Source of the DNA: Kaistella gelatinilytica
Lineage (GTDB): Bacteria; Bacteroidota; Bacteroidia; Flavobacteriales; Weeksellaceae
Length of the DNA stretch: 64,000 nucleotides
Assembly: GCF_015679325.1 (NCBI RefSeq)
Contig: NZ_JADPVI010000001.1
Location: forward strand, 1 to 64,000
Direction of reading: 5' to 3'
Position numbers and translations under genes: made by a program. The first letter of the stretch is position 1. Each line of letters begins with the position of its first letter. Below the pieces are notes generated by a model that saw only the letters and a list, made by a program, of their open reading frames with translations, ran no database searches and was not told the DNA's origin. Below, piece after piece: positions 52,954 to 60,977 of the stretch.

Positions 52954-53169
52954 TCAAATCTTATGCTTGAATGATGCGATTGTTTTTTCGTCGTCTAGTG
53001 CCAGATCAATTTCTTTATTAAAATCTTCTATACATTTTGATTTCAGATTTTCTGCGAAAAATTCAATTCTTGTTTCGTGAAGTAAATTATCTAAAGACGT
53101 GATCAACTTTTCATTATCGATTCTCAAAAACTCCTGAACCAGTGATATTTTACGTGCTTCTAAATTCAT
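52954..53169 (-). CDS. small antitoxin-like protein
   Basis: 71 residues: MNLEARKISLVQEFLRIDNEKLITSLDNLL at the front and a negatively charged C-terminus (KEIDLALDDEKTIAS). The arrangement resembles the addiction-module antitoxins common in Bacteroidota, which start with MNLxxxKIxLVxxxLxxxxxxxI and end with an acidic helix. No RelE/ParE-type toxin gene is adjacent: the downstream gene is a secreted protein and the upstream one a CIA30 protein. It could be an orphan antitoxin. Confidence 0.55.
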   Translation of the reverse strand: MNLEARKISLVQEFLRIDNEKLITSLDNLLHETRIEFFAENLKSKCIEDFNKEIDLALDDEKTIASFKHKI

Positions 53170-53238
53170 TTTGGTAGAATCTTTAATTCAAATTTCAGTA
53201 ATTTTTATTTTGAATTGTTTTGAAAAGCCTTTCAAAAA

Positions 53239-53844
53239 TTAATTGACCGCAATCGATTGAACGAATATTTCAAAGTTTTCTTCTTTTTTATTGCCGATCA
53301 GTAACTGCATTTCAACCACATTCTCTCCATTGTAGTTCGGAACGTTTACAACTTCGCCTCTGTAAGTTGCCTGCATCGATTTAAATGGAATAGTGATGGT
53401 TTCCCAAACGCCATTATTGTTGGTTGAAAATGTAGAAGCATAAGAATGTCTGCCTTTCGGAGTTCTGATTCTAAAATTGTAATCTTTGCCGTCTCCCTTT
53501 AGATTTAATATAAAAGCGTCAGATTCTTCCTTAATTATAAAAGGTTCTATCTCGGAAGTTTGATGGATCGAGCAGAAACCACCATTGTTTTCCAGGGAAA
53601 CCCGACCGCTGAAAAGTGCGTAATTTTCCTCAGTCATTTTTAGTTGACTTTCAGATCTGCCACCCATGACCACATCATTTTGGATTCGCCATTTGCCTTT
53701 GCCCTGTTTTGTGAAATCATAAAGCATCTGGCTTTTTTGTTCGGCTTTTGCTGCAATTTTATCCTTCATTTCGTCAGCTGGATTTTTATTTGAATTTGAC
53801 ATACAGGAAATTGTTAAAAGTGATAGAATGATGAGGAGTCGCAT
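53239..53844 (-). CDS. CIA30 family lipoprotein or secreted protein
   Basis: 201 residues with an N-terminal signal (SCMSN, Cys14 may be lipidated). The mature part reads WRIQNDVVMGGRSESQL (about 54-70) then FSGRVSLENNGGFCSI and FNIRTPKGRHSYAS-like segments, the CIA30 (complex I intermediate-associated protein 30) / galactose-binding-like family. Bacterial CIA30 proteins are of unknown role. Monocistronic. Confidence 0.85.
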   Translation of the reverse strand: MRLLIILSLLTISCMSNSNKNPADEMKDKIAAKAEQKSQMLYDFTKQGKGKWRIQNDVVMGGRSESQLKMTEENYALFSGRVSLENNGGFCSIHQTSEIEPFIIKEESDAFILNLKGDGKDYNFRIRTPKGRHSYASTFSTNNNGVWETITIPFKSMQATYRGEVVNVPNYNGENVVEMQLLIGNKKEENFEIFVQSIAVN

Positions 53845-53904
53845 TTTGCTTTTGTTGGATATAAAAATACGAAATATAAAAGAATTTTTTACGCTGAGTT
53901 TTTA

Positions 53905-55200
53905 TTAGTAGTCTAAAGGTAATGGATGAAGCCAATCTGAGTTTCTTACTAAAATGATATACTGATTTCCAAAGTCACTGTTTTTAAAATCGCCCACCAA
54001 TTTTCCCTGTGGAGAAGTTCCATTTAATAATCTGCCGGATTTTAGAAAAGGCGAAGCAGGACTGTTCAGTTTAAAAAGCGTTTTAGAATTCGGTCGTGTT
54101 AACTCTTTCACGTCTTCAATTCCCTCTACTTTCAGCAAAGAATCATTATCGTAGGAAAAAGGTTTTTTGTCCCAACTTTTAGTTTCGTCATTCCAGACAT
54201 TGTATTTTGAGTCTATGGGCAGAGCTATGATTGAAATAATTTTTTTTGCGATCGGATGGTCAGAATCTACCAGTTTTGAGATAAAATCACCTCCAATATA
54301 TTGAAAGGGCACAAGATGCGCGTGAAAAAATCCCCACATGCCGTATAATTTTTTATTTTCAAGATGCTGCATGATGTAGAGTTCTTTGAAATTCCGGTAA
54401 ATTCCTTCGGGTCTGTTGACACCCACTGATTTATTGTCGTAAATCAAATTTTTTATTAAATACTTGAAAAGAGGATAATCACTTCCCAACAAATTCTGAA
54501 AAGCAGCTGCATTTTTTTCTATTTTTTGATCTAATTTTCCCGCAAACATTGATACAGAAGCCATATTCGCATCATCATAAGGTTGGTCAATTTTCATTTT
54601 TAAAGAATCCAGTAAAGTGCCGTGATTCCCCTTTATTATTTTTTGGAGGAGTTTCAAATATTCTTCGTGATCCTGAACAACGTCAATTCCTGTAAAAGTG
54701 ATTTTTTTGTCTTTTGATAAAGTTTTATTCAAATTTCTGATGTTGACGATCTTCTCATAAAAATCCTGATTTCCCCATTGTGCATGGATTTTTACCAGAT
54801 AGTGAAACACTGTTTTTAAAAATTTTTCGTTGCCGGTTTTCAAATAATTATTGATGTTTTCCGCTTGTGCATAATCAAGTTCTGCAATATAATTTTTTGT
54901 TCCGACTGTTTTATTCAAAAATTTCAGAAGGTTAAAATCGATGAATTGTGTGTTTTGTGCGCCATGAGATTCACCAAAAATTATTAGTTGGTTTTTTTCT
55001 GCATCTTCTTTTAAAATTTTCCAGTTAGCGTCACTTTTAAGATTTATATTTTCGGCATTTTTTGAAAGGTAATTCTTATAAATATTTTCCTGCGCGAATG
55101 CATTGAAAAAAATTAAGAAAGTAAAAAAGACAGTTGCTAATCTTTTTATTAAAATTGTTCTTTCGGCAATTCTTACAATGATTTCAGATGAGGTTTTCAT
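53905..55200 (-). CDS. erythromycin esterase-like secreted protein
   Basis: 431 residues with an N-terminal signal/TM (about 15-37, ending AFAQEN). The erythromycin-esterase-like pattern includes LIIFGESHGAQNTQF (about 73-87; Glu and His), TFTGIDVVQDHEEYLK and a MWGFFHAHLVPFQY block (about 283-296; His-x-His). Similar domains also occur in ChaN/TIKI/PrgY-like hydrolases. Macrolide resistance should not be assumed; the substrate is unknown. Exported, unlike most classical Ere enzymes. Confidence 0.75.
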   Translation of the reverse strand: MKTSSEIIVRIAERTILIKRLATVFFTFLIFFNAFAQENIYKNYLSKNAENINLKSDANWKILKEDAEKNQLIIFGESHGAQNTQFIDFNLLKFLNKTVGTKNYIAELDYAQAENINNYLKTGNEKFLKTVFHYLVKIHAQWGNQDFYEKIVNIRNLNKTLSKDKKITFTGIDVVQDHEEYLKLLQKIIKGNHGTLLDSLKMKIDQPYDDANMASVSMFAGKLDQKIEKNAAAFQNLLGSDYPLFKYLIKNLIYDNKSVGVNRPEGIYRNFKELYIMQHLENKKLYGMWGFFHAHLVPFQYIGGDFISKLVDSDHPIAKKIISIIALPIDSKYNVWNDETKSWDKKPFSYDNDSLLKVEGIEDVKELTRPNSKTLFKLNSPASPFLKSGRLLNGTSPQGKLVGDFKNSDFGNQYIILVRNSDWLHPLPLDY

Positions 55201-55324
55201 AATTTTTTAGGTTTTAAATTTTTATCTGATGCAAAGAAAATAAACCTAATTATGCGACAGAAAAATAAGTGACAAAAGTGAAACTTATGCCATGAAATTG
55301 AAGATTTTGGTTTGACTTTGAATC

Positions 55325-56137
55325 TTAGGGACGGTTTTGAAGATACTCTTTTACCCCTAAAAAGTATTTTGGAGAGATAGGAATCTCCTCCTTTAGGTGA
55401 CGGATTGCGATCGCGCCTTTTCTGGTATTGCCCGATATTTTTTCAATTTGAGAAGGATTCACAATGTACGATCGGTGTACTTGCTCCGCAGAAGGGATTT
55501 CTTTGATAATATTAGCTAATGTTGAACGGATCATTTCCTTTTGCAAAACATCATTTTTCAGATAATAAATATCTACATAATTGGATTGCGCATTTGCCAT
55601 TAAAAAGTTTCTTTCACTAAATTTTACTTCTTCGTTTTGGTTATTTCCATTGATCACAATTTCAATTTTGTTTTCAACAGAAACTGGTTGAATAACAATT
55701 TTACTAAAAGCAAATCGCAGATAAGCCCAGAATGGAATAAAAATAGGTGCGAACGGCAAACCAAAAATAATGCTCCACTTCAGAATATTTTTCGGCTCAA
55801 TTTCCAGATGATTGATGACTATTGTATTGTAAAAATAGGAGACGCTTGAGATGAGTAGAAGTCCGGAAAAGAGAACGATGATCTCTTGATACAAATACCA
55901 TTTTTGATGATTGAGTTTAAACCAGGATTGTTCAAAAACATGAATAAACAGAAGCGGAATTATGATGCAGATCCCATAACCCAAAACCTTTATATTTTTA
56001 TGCGGGATTTCAATTGCATAAGTATTAAATGGTTGCAGAAATATCAAAATAAATACCACTAAAACTGCCAGTATAGAAGTCAGCAAGAGCGTATGAAACC
56101 AATTTGAAGTATAGGCGATCGATCTTTTAAAAAGCAT
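55325..56137 (-). CDS. LytTR DNA-binding domain protein with membrane segments
   Basis: 270 residues. N-terminal half: four or five TM helices (about 17-36, 50-67, 80-100, 120-142). C-terminal half: LytTR DNA-binding domain (about 170-265: FLMANAQSNYVDIYYLKND, VHRSYIVNPSQIEKI, ISPKYFLGVKEYL). Bacteroidota have many such membrane-LytTR proteins thought to be one-component regulators sensing an envelope signal. No histidine kinase is adjacent. Target unknown. Confidence 0.85.
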   Translation of the reverse strand: MLFKRSIAYTSNWFHTLLLTSILAVLVVFILIFLQPFNTYAIEIPHKNIKVLGYGICIIIPLLFIHVFEQSWFKLNHQKWYLYQEIIVLFSGLLLISSVSYFYNTIVINHLEIEPKNILKWSIIFGLPFAPIFIPFWAYLRFAFSKIVIQPVSVENKIEIVINGNNQNEEVKFSERNFLMANAQSNYVDIYYLKNDVLQKEMIRSTLANIIKEIPSAEQVHRSYIVNPSQIEKISGNTRKGAIAIRHLKEEIPISPKYFLGVKEYLQNRP

Positions 56138-56210
56138 ATTTTTTACGTGTTTTTTTCTGCAGAAAGTGCAGAACCTTATCGAATCTATTAAAACTGCTAA
56201 AATTGCATAT

Positions 56211-56762
56211 TTAAAACTTTGTTTGCTTCTTAATGAATTTCAAAATTTCTGCTTCATCCTTGACTTCAAAATCTGCGACATATTCTTTTTTGAAAGTTTC
56301 GTATTTTATTACGGAGAGTGGCACTAAATATAAATGATCCGGTTTACTCGGCTCTCCGCCAAATCCAAGAGCAATATATACTTTCTCTTTTTTATTTTTT
56401 TGATAATCGTTATAATTTCTGATTTGTCTTTCTTTCGCCCAAAAAATGTAGTCGTTTCCGAAAGATTGTCGCCATTTACATTCCACCGCAAATGCAACAT
56501 TTTTATATTTGAATTTTAGATCTGGTTCCATATTTTCTAAGGCAGAGATTCCATTTTTATGATAATCAGAAACCTTTCCAACAAACTTGATATCATTCTG
56601 TTTTCCTAAAAGTTGAATAATATATTCTTCAAAATCATTGCCTTTTTTCTTATTGATTTCGTCAATAGTAAATTCAATTTTCTCTTTTTTGGAATAAAAA
56701 TAAAAGGAAACCGCTAAACTTGCGATTCCGAGAATTAAAAAAAGTAATGCCATTTTTTTCAT
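56211..56762 (-). CDS. membrane-anchored PD-(D/E)XK nuclease-like protein
   Basis: 183 residues. One N-terminal TM (about 5-23), then a restriction-endonuclease-like domain: GNDFEEYIIQLLGK (Glu45/46), MEPDLKFKYKNVAFAVECKWR with Asp81, Glu94 and Lys96 (D...ExK), and a helix with W and R after it. This is the pattern of Mrr/NERD-like nucleases. The TM anchor is unusual. It stands next to the remains of a methylase end (56782-56844) and a second PD-(D/E)XK gene, so a defence or DNA-maintenance role is possible. Confidence 0.65.
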   Translation of the reverse strand: MKKMALLFLILGIASLAVSFYFYSKKEKIEFTIDEINKKKGNDFEEYIIQLLGKQNDIKFVGKVSDYHKNGISALENMEPDLKFKYKNVAFAVECKWRQSFGNDYIFWAKERQIRNYNDYQKNKKEKVYIALGFGGEPSKPDHLYLVPLSVIKYETFKKEYVADFEVKDEAEILKFIKKQTKF

Positions 56763-56781
56763 TTAAATAATTTAGGTGCGA

Positions 56782-56844
56782 TTATTTTGCTTCAACGATG
56801 GCGATGTCGTCTTCGGTCAAATCGTACAATCGATAAAATTTTAC
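56782..56844 (-). pseudogene. C-terminal remnant of a type II/Eco57I-like methylase
   Basis: The minus strand between the two nuclease genes encodes VKFYRLYDLTEDDIAIVEAK and then a stop. Methylases of Eco57I-like restriction-modification enzymes commonly end with a LYGLTEEEIxIVE-type sequence. No start or methylase motif remains, so this is the last 20 codons of a lost gene. It overlaps the stop of the 614-residue gene by 4 nt. Its preserved frame right to the stop favours a recent deletion. Confidence 0.55.
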
Positions 56845-58685
56845 TTACTCAACGCTTTATTTACTCGTTCTTCGTTAATTAATATATCTCGAAATAAAAC
56901 ATGAGGGAAAATATTGTATTTAGATTCTTTGAAAGTTTTATGGATTACCGACAATGTTGTAGATGTAATTAGAGATAAATTCATCTCAGTATCCATTTCA
57001 CAATCGTACACAAAATCATCGCTAAATTCTGGAGCAACAAGTAGAATCTTTACGATACGAAGATTATTTTTAAGGGCTAGATTTTGATATGATTTTAATT
57101 GTCTTGAAACGGAACTGAACTTATTGTACCCCTTCTCTTTTATTGTTTTACATTCTATGATTATAATTTCACTATTGCCTAAATTCAATAATACATCAAT
57201 CATATCTTTTTGTGTATTCAATTCATTTTTTAATTTCTCATCTACATTGAACCCTAAACCTTTAAAAATTATTCTTGTTAATTCCTCGAACTTCAGTCCT
57301 AGCTCACTTTCTTTAATTTGAATACCATTTTCTTTTAAAAGGTTTAAATTGCGATATCCAACATTTGCATAGTTTTCCATATAAAGATTTTCAACATCTT
57401 TATAATGCTCTAAAATGTTCAAGATATCATCACCACGCTGTTTCACACCATTCTCTTTTATGAATTGAGTCAGATCTGTTTTCGAAATCAAATCTAATAT
57501 ATCTCTAGGCTTAATGTTGTAGTCAAGCAAAAATGCTGCATTCAAAACGTACTCATCTTGAAATTCAAATTGCTCCTTGATCTCTTTATTTAATGTTGGT
57601 AATGATTGATTTAATTCAGTTAACATTTTATCATAGCCATCGTGTGATATTCCAACCTTATCATCTTTTTCGATATTGCTAAAATATTCTATTAAACTGT
57701 CTATTTTATCTTCTAAAGTATTTCCTTTTAAATTATCTATACCAAGTCCCTTTTCAACAATTTCAGCTAAAAATTTCTTTTTTTCAGTAAGCGAAATTCC
57801 TTCTTTATAAATCTCGTTTTTTAGTATTGAACTGAGAGAAACTCCATCATTAATAATCTTTTCAATTTTTTCAGATATTGACATTTTGCGATCAATATTA
57901 TGGTTTTTGGCAATTTGATTAATTGTAGGTTCTCTAAAAAGTTTAAGAGTTCGTCTATAGAATTTCTCTGCAACTTCTTTTTCTCTAATTTTTCGCAGCA
58001 ATCGAACTACTTCATCTGCAACATAGATGCAATTATCTTTCTTTGAAAAAAATAAAATTCCCATATTTTTCAAATGATTCACCACTTCCTGAATTTCAAT
58101 TTTCTTTATTGGTAGAACCGAGTAATTGATAAATTTAATTTCCTCTTGAGAAAGATCAAGCTGTTTTGCAAGCGTTAAAATGATGGAGAGTTCATCAGAA
58201 TTAACTTTAGTTTCTCTATTATTTGAAACGTCATTATGAAAAGCCGTATGAAGACAGTTTTTGTAAATTCTGTAGTCTCTTTTTCTATGCTCGGAAATTT
58301 CCGATTTTTCACTTTCTAAGTCTGTATTGAGTTCTTTTATCTTAATTTTTAAATTCTTAATTTCATTTTCATAAAGTCGAGAAAACCAATCTTGTTTCAT
58401 AATGCAATTTCCATCACGAATAATGATATCAATTAGAATGTCTAACTGAGAATTCGCTTCATTAAATTCGCAAATAATATGCTCTTTGAATTCGTCTGAT
58501 ATTAGATTGAAAATGTTTACAACATTGATATTATCTGCGTTCTTAAGACCTTTATCAGAATTACTTAACAGTTTTTCAATGTCTTTAGCATTTTTTGGAT
58601 TTTTTGAAATTTTATTATCTATTATTTTTATAAAAGAGTTTTTCTCCAAAGATCCCAATTTATCTAAAATTTTTTCAAGCTTCAT
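56841..58685 (-). CDS. large protein with C-terminal PD-(D/E)XK nuclease domain
   Basis: 614 residues. The long N-terminal ~440 residues are mainly helical with no recognised motif (a coiled coil is likely at about 108-145, around LYENEIKNLKIKIKELNTD). The C-terminal domain (about 462-600) shows the restriction endonuclease-like core: LGLKFEELTRIIFKGLGF, then MIDVLLNLGNSEIIIIECKT with Asp497, Glu511 and Lys513 (D...ExK). It is very AT-rich compared with the transketolase genes beside it. Not assigned to a named defence system. Candidate nuclease effector of a defence gene or abortive infection protein. Confidence 0.65.
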   Translation of the reverse strand: MKLEKILDKLGSLEKNSFIKIIDNKISKNPKNAKDIEKLLSNSDKGLKNADNINVVNIFNLISDEFKEHIICEFNEANSQLDILIDIIIRDGNCIMKQDWFSRLYENEIKNLKIKIKELNTDLESEKSEISEHRKRDYRIYKNCLHTAFHNDVSNNRETKVNSDELSIILTLAKQLDLSQEEIKFINYSVLPIKKIEIQEVVNHLKNMGILFFSKKDNCIYVADEVVRLLRKIREKEVAEKFYRRTLKLFREPTINQIAKNHNIDRKMSISEKIEKIINDGVSLSSILKNEIYKEGISLTEKKKFLAEIVEKGLGIDNLKGNTLEDKIDSLIEYFSNIEKDDKVGISHDGYDKMLTELNQSLPTLNKEIKEQFEFQDEYVLNAAFLLDYNIKPRDILDLISKTDLTQFIKENGVKQRGDDILNILEHYKDVENLYMENYANVGYRNLNLLKENGIQIKESELGLKFEELTRIIFKGLGFNVDEKLKNELNTQKDMIDVLLNLGNSEIIIIECKTIKEKGYNKFSSVSRQLKSYQNLALKNNLRIVKILLVAPEFSDDFVYDCEMDTEMNLSLITSTTLSVIHKTFKESKYNIFPHVLFRDILINEERVNKALSK

Positions 58686-58828
58686 CTTATGTTTTATTTA
58701 TGTTGATTATTTCTAATCTTATTGCCAAATGATTTGTAAATATTGTAAAAGCTAAAATAGGTAATATTTCTCAAAGTGCATTTATGGATTTTTTAGGTTT
58801 TTACAATTTAATTCGTGTGATAAGCCAT

Positions 58829-58853
58829 AAAAAAACACGCCCTTCGACGTGTT
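58829..58853 (-). terminator. terminator of the transketolase operon
   Basis: On the minus strand AACACG, loop GTCGAAGG-type, CGTGTT, followed by TTTTTT. It lies 24 nt after the stop of the second transketolase subunit. Convincing Rho-independent terminator. Confidence 0.8.
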
Positions 58854-58876
58854 CCAATAATATATCTCCAAAAAAA

Positions 58877-59824
58877 TTATCTCTCCATAATTCTCTTCAC
58901 TGCTGCTTGTACAGCGTCAGAATCAATTCCGTATTTTTTCATTAATTCTGCTGGGGTTGCAGATTCTCCGAAAGTGTCATTTACGGCTACGAATTCCTGA
59001 ATGGTTGGTCTTTTTCTAGATAACATTCCGGCTACGGATTCTCCTAAACCACCGATGTAGTTGTGTTCTTCGGCTGTTACGATTCTTCCGGTTTTTTCTA
59101 CAGACTTTAAGATGATCTCTTCGTCTAAAGGTTTGATCGTGTGAATGTTGATGACTTCACAGGAAATTCCTTCTTTCTCTAATGCATCCGCAGCCAATAA
59201 AGATTCCCAAACTAAATGTCCGGTTGCTACGATGGTGACGTCGGTACCTTCCTGAAGCATAATTCCTTTTCCGATTTCGAAAGGCATATCTTCCGGAATA
59301 AATACCGGCACAACCGGTCGTCCGAATCTTAAATAAACGGGTCCTTCGAAATCCGCGATGGCCAATGTTGCTGCTTTGGTTTGATTGTAATCACAAGTGT
59401 TGATCACGGTCATTCCCGGAAGCATTTTCATCATTCCGATGTCTTCTAAAACCTGGTGCGTTGCGCCATCTTCACCCAAAGTAAGTCCTGCGTGGGAAGC
59501 ACAAATTTTCACATTTTTATTTGAATAAGCGATTGACTGACGAATCTGGTCATAAACTCTGGACGTAGAGAAATTGGCGAAAGTTCCGGTGAAAGGAATT
59601 TTTCCGTTGATGGTTAAACCGGCTGCGATTCCCATCATGTTGGCTTCTGCGATTCCGATCTGGAAAAAACGTTCCGGTGCTTTTTCAATGAATTTCTCCA
59701 TTTTCAAAGATCCGATAAGGTCGGCGCAAAGTGCTACGACATTTGGGTTTTTATCTGCCAATTCTGCTAATCCAGCGCCGAACCCGCTTCTTGTATCTTT
59801 TTGTTCTGTGTATGTATATTTCAT
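58877..59824 (-). CDS. transketolase, C-terminal (pyrimidine-binding) subunit
   Basis: 315 residues. In this split form it provides the Pyr and C-terminal domains of transketolase, the thiamine-diphosphate enzyme of the pentose phosphate pathway. It contains FFQIGIAEANMMGIAAGLT (with the catalytic Glu), GEDGATHQVLEDIGMM and GRIVTAEEHNYIGGLGESV. It is 192 nt downstream of the N-terminal subunit gene on the same strand, with a repeat-rich spacer. Split transketolases are also found in archaea and many Bacteroidota. Confidence 0.92.
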   Translation of the reverse strand: MKYTYTEQKDTRSGFGAGLAELADKNPNVVALCADLIGSLKMEKFIEKAPERFFQIGIAEANMMGIAAGLTINGKIPFTGTFANFSTSRVYDQIRQSIAYSNKNVKICASHAGLTLGEDGATHQVLEDIGMMKMLPGMTVINTCDYNQTKAATLAIADFEGPVYLRFGRPVVPVFIPEDMPFEIGKGIMLQEGTDVTIVATGHLVWESLLAADALEKEGISCEVINIHTIKPLDEEIILKSVEKTGRIVTAEEHNYIGGLGESVAGMLSRKRPTIQEFVAVNDTFGESATPAELMKKYGIDSDAVQAAVKRIMER

Positions 59825-59890
59825 GTTTTTACTTTTGATTGATCAAATTACTTTGAATTTTAATAACGAGTTTTCTAATTATAAATAATC

Positions 59891-60012
59891 TGCAGCCCGG
59901 CTTGAACGGAGCTCTTTTTTCTTGGTGGCTGAGCTTGTCGAAGCCAGCAATAAAAAAAGCGGGAGTGGAAGGCGGAAATGTCTGCCCCGATTGCCAAGTC
60001 CCTCGCAATGAC
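59891..60012. repeat. mosaic intergenic repeat, copy 2, between transketolase subunits
   Basis: The spacer between the transketolase subunit genes contains CGGCTTGAACGGAG, a T-run, GGCTGAGCTTGTCGAAGCC (59927-59945), an A-run, GCGGGAGTGGAAGGCGGAAA and CCTCGCAATGAC. The outer words are the inverted form of copy 1 (31305-31390); the central word is the same as the insert in rsmE (32580-32600). The central word can fold as a hairpin. A composite repeat, one inserted in the other, fits. Confidence 0.6.
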
Positions 60013-60016
60013 AATT

Positions 60017-60868
60017 TTAATAATCAGCCGGAGCTTCTAAATATAATTGTTTAAATGCCGTATCCAGTTGCTCGTTGCTTGGCGCTTTTCCGTGCCATGC
60101 GTGAGTTCCCATCATAAAATCTACACCATGTCCCATTTCGGTATGCAAAAGAATACATACTGGTTTTCCTTTACCGGTCTCGGTTTTTGCTCTTTCAAGA
60201 ATTGCAATTACGGCTTCCAGATCGTTTCCGTTTTTCTCGTTCAAAACGGTCCAGCCAAATGCTTCCATTTTTGCGTGTAAATCTCCAAGATCCAAAACAT
60301 CATCGGTATCGCCATCAATCTGACGTCCGTTATAATCGATGGTTGCAATAATGTTGTCTACTTTTTTAGCAGCGGCATACATGAATGCTTCCCAGTTTTG
60401 ACCTTCCTGCAATTCGCCATCGCCTTGTAAAGTGTAAATTAAACTGGTATCACCGTCTAATTTTTTACCTAAAGCGGCACCGATCGCAACCGACAAACCT
60501 TGACCCAAAGAACCTGAAGCGATTCTGATCCCCGGAAGATGGTCATGCGTGGTTGGATGTCCCTGCAATCTGGTTCCCAATTTTCTGAACGTTGCCAATT
60601 CTGCAACGGGAAAAAAATCGAATCTCGCTAAAGTGGAGTAGAACACGGGCGAAATGTGTCCGTTGGAAAGGAAGAAAAGATCTTCGTTTTTTCCTTCCAT
60701 GGTGAAAGGAAGTTTGTAATTCATCACTGTCCCATAAAGGGCGGTGAAGTATTCGGTACAGCCCAAACTTCCGCCGGGATGACCGGAATTCACGGCGTGA
60801 ACCATTCTCAAAATGTCTCTTCTAATTTGTGTGGTCAGAGATTTCAGCTCTTCAATCGATTTACTCAT
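60017..60868 (-). CDS. transketolase, N-terminal (thiamine-binding) subunit
   Basis: 283 residues. The PP (diphosphate-binding) domain: MVHAVNSGHPGGSLGCTEYF, FLSNGHISPVFYSTLARF, GHPTTHDHLPGIRIASGSLGQGLSVAIGAALG and the ThDP motif GDGELQEGQNWEAFMYAA with IATIDYNGRQIDG. Works with the C-terminal subunit gene that follows. Upstream gene of the pair. Confidence 0.95.
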   Translation of the reverse strand: MSKSIEELKSLTTQIRRDILRMVHAVNSGHPGGSLGCTEYFTALYGTVMNYKLPFTMEGKNEDLFFLSNGHISPVFYSTLARFDFFPVAELATFRKLGTRLQGHPTTHDHLPGIRIASGSLGQGLSVAIGAALGKKLDGDTSLIYTLQGDGELQEGQNWEAFMYAAAKKVDNIIATIDYNGRQIDGDTDDVLDLGDLHAKMEAFGWTVLNEKNGNDLEAVIAILERAKTETGKGKPVCILLHTEMGHGVDFMMGTHAWHGKAPSNEQLDTAFKQLYLEAPADY

Positions 60869-60977
60869 TATATAGATTTATTTGGACGCGAATTTAGTGA
60901 TTTTTAATGGGTTTCAAAAATGGGCGAAACGAAAAAATTTGTTCAGAAATCTCGCCTGAATTTGTAGAAAATTGATC

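Noticed and set aside
53905-55200. Macrolide resistance gene
   Set aside because: The similarity is to the fold only, and the protein has a signal peptide. No other resistance context is present.
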